Shown here in pieces: positions 43,907 through 44,232 of a stretch of DNA of 44,232 nt; position 1 is the stretch's first letter, and every line of letters begins with the position of its first letter. Below the pieces are notes generated by a model. That model ran no database searches. It saw only the letters and a program-made list of their open reading frames with translations, and was not told the origin of the DNA. The position numbers were made by a program, and so were the translations under genes. The DNA is from a virus, in the IMG/VR virus record IMGVR_UViG_3300009159_000004, positions 1 through 44,232 of that record, one strand, 5' to 3'.

Positions 43907-44232
43907 ATGGCACGCACTCCCGCTTCACCACCGCCGATGCAAGTTCCCACTCCAGTGGCTCAGCCTGTTGCACCGTCACTTCATGTAATGAGTCAAGAAA
44001 TGACAAAGGCTACTTTGCTTGAAGCAATCGCTGCTGCTTCTAGTGGTTTTGGCGATCTTGTCAAAGATAGTAAAAACGACTATCTCAAGTCTAACTATTT
44101 GGCGCTGCCAGGCTTGCTTAAGGCAATTAAACCGGCACTGCTTGAGCAGGGTGTTGTTGTTTATTCACAAATAGTTTACGACCAATCTTGTTGGATTGTT
44201 CGTACTACAGTTGCTTTTGTTGACGGAACTGA
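43907..44232 (+). CDS. erf: Erf-family single-strand annealing protein, 5' part
   Basis: The ATG at 43907 starts a protein with a Pro-rich arm (MARTPASPPPMQVPTPVAQP), then LHVMSQEMTKATLLEAIAAASSGFGDLVKDS and the conserved KSNYLALPGLLKAIKP block. The frame runs off the end of the window and resumes at position 2; the combined product has 218 residues. See the entry at 2-454 for the rest. Confidence 0.9.
   Translation, partial: MARTPASPPPMQVPTPVAQPVAPSLHVMSQEMTKATLLEAIAAASSGFGDLVKDSKNDYLKSNYLALPGLLKAIKPALLEQGVVVYSQIVYDQSCWIVRTTVAFVDGT
44110..44232. repeat. Right copy of 123-bp end overlap
   Basis: Identical to 1-123. It marks where the circular sequence was opened. Confidence 0.95.

Noticed and set aside
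1-44232. Integrase, excisionase, CI/Cro repressor or tRNA genes
   Set aside because: I looked for tyrosine/serine recombinase motifs, repressor-type helix-turn-helix pairs and tRNA-like cloverleaves and saw none I could support.

Overview
The window is a complete circular genome of about 44.1 kb from a long-tailed (siphovirus-type) double-stranded DNA phage. The last 123 bases repeat the first 123, and one gene (an Erf-type single-strand annealing protein) runs across the join, so the true unit is about 44,109 bp. A cyanobacterial host is likely. The phage encodes a close relative of the cyanobacteria-specific AbrB regulators, and many of its promoters carry a 10-bp-period direct repeat resembling the cyanobacterial HLR1 (RpaB) box. 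I see no integrase, no CI/Cro-type repressor, no tRNA and no photosynthesis gene, so a lytic lifestyle is the simplest reading.

Layout. (1) 41.2 kb through the join to 2.6 kb, rightward: primase-helicase, small protein, Erf, accessory protein, PD-(D/E)XK exonuclease and AbrB-like regulator, a replication and recombination unit closed by a terminator at 2.61 kb. (2) 27.2 to 2.6 kb, leftward: the virion operon in the order portal, scaffold, major capsid, connectors, tail tube, tail assembly chaperones (G and T, joined by a probable +1 frameshift), a 1,757-residue tape measure with a lysozyme domain, lambda-like tip proteins including a J homologue, lectin-like and spike proteins, and small membrane proteins that may be holins. 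Terminators and extended -10 promoters divide this operon. A small rightward gene with its own promoter and terminator (25.39-25.69 kb) sits inside it. (3) 27.3-28.6 kb, rightward: large terminase. (4) 29.66-28.6 kb, leftward: dCTP deaminase family, DUF6378-like protein and a zinc ribbon protein. (5) 29.7-30.5 kb, rightward: small protein and GH19-type endolysin. (6) 41.1-30.7 kb, leftward: RuvC-like resolvase, SF2 helicase, HNH endonuclease, a DnaN-like clamp, a probable small terminase and many small unknown genes.

The most unusual part is 30.7-37.6 kb. Short genes are separated by eight copies of a 19-bp element. Each copy lies at or just beyond the end of the upstream gene, at a fixed distance (27-28 bp, or about one helical turn more) from a -10 box serving the next gene. 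This is an array of promoter-gene cassettes sharing one upstream activator-like site. The same region holds microsatellite-like repeats directly before start codons, a cluster of TGAGAC inverted repeats around the probable small terminase gene, and a 75-bp tandem duplication.

The phage brings primase-helicase, clamp, annealing protein, exonuclease, resolvase and helicase but no recognisable DNA polymerase, so it probably recruits the host replicase. All names rest on reading the translated sequence and recalling family motifs; no database search was run.
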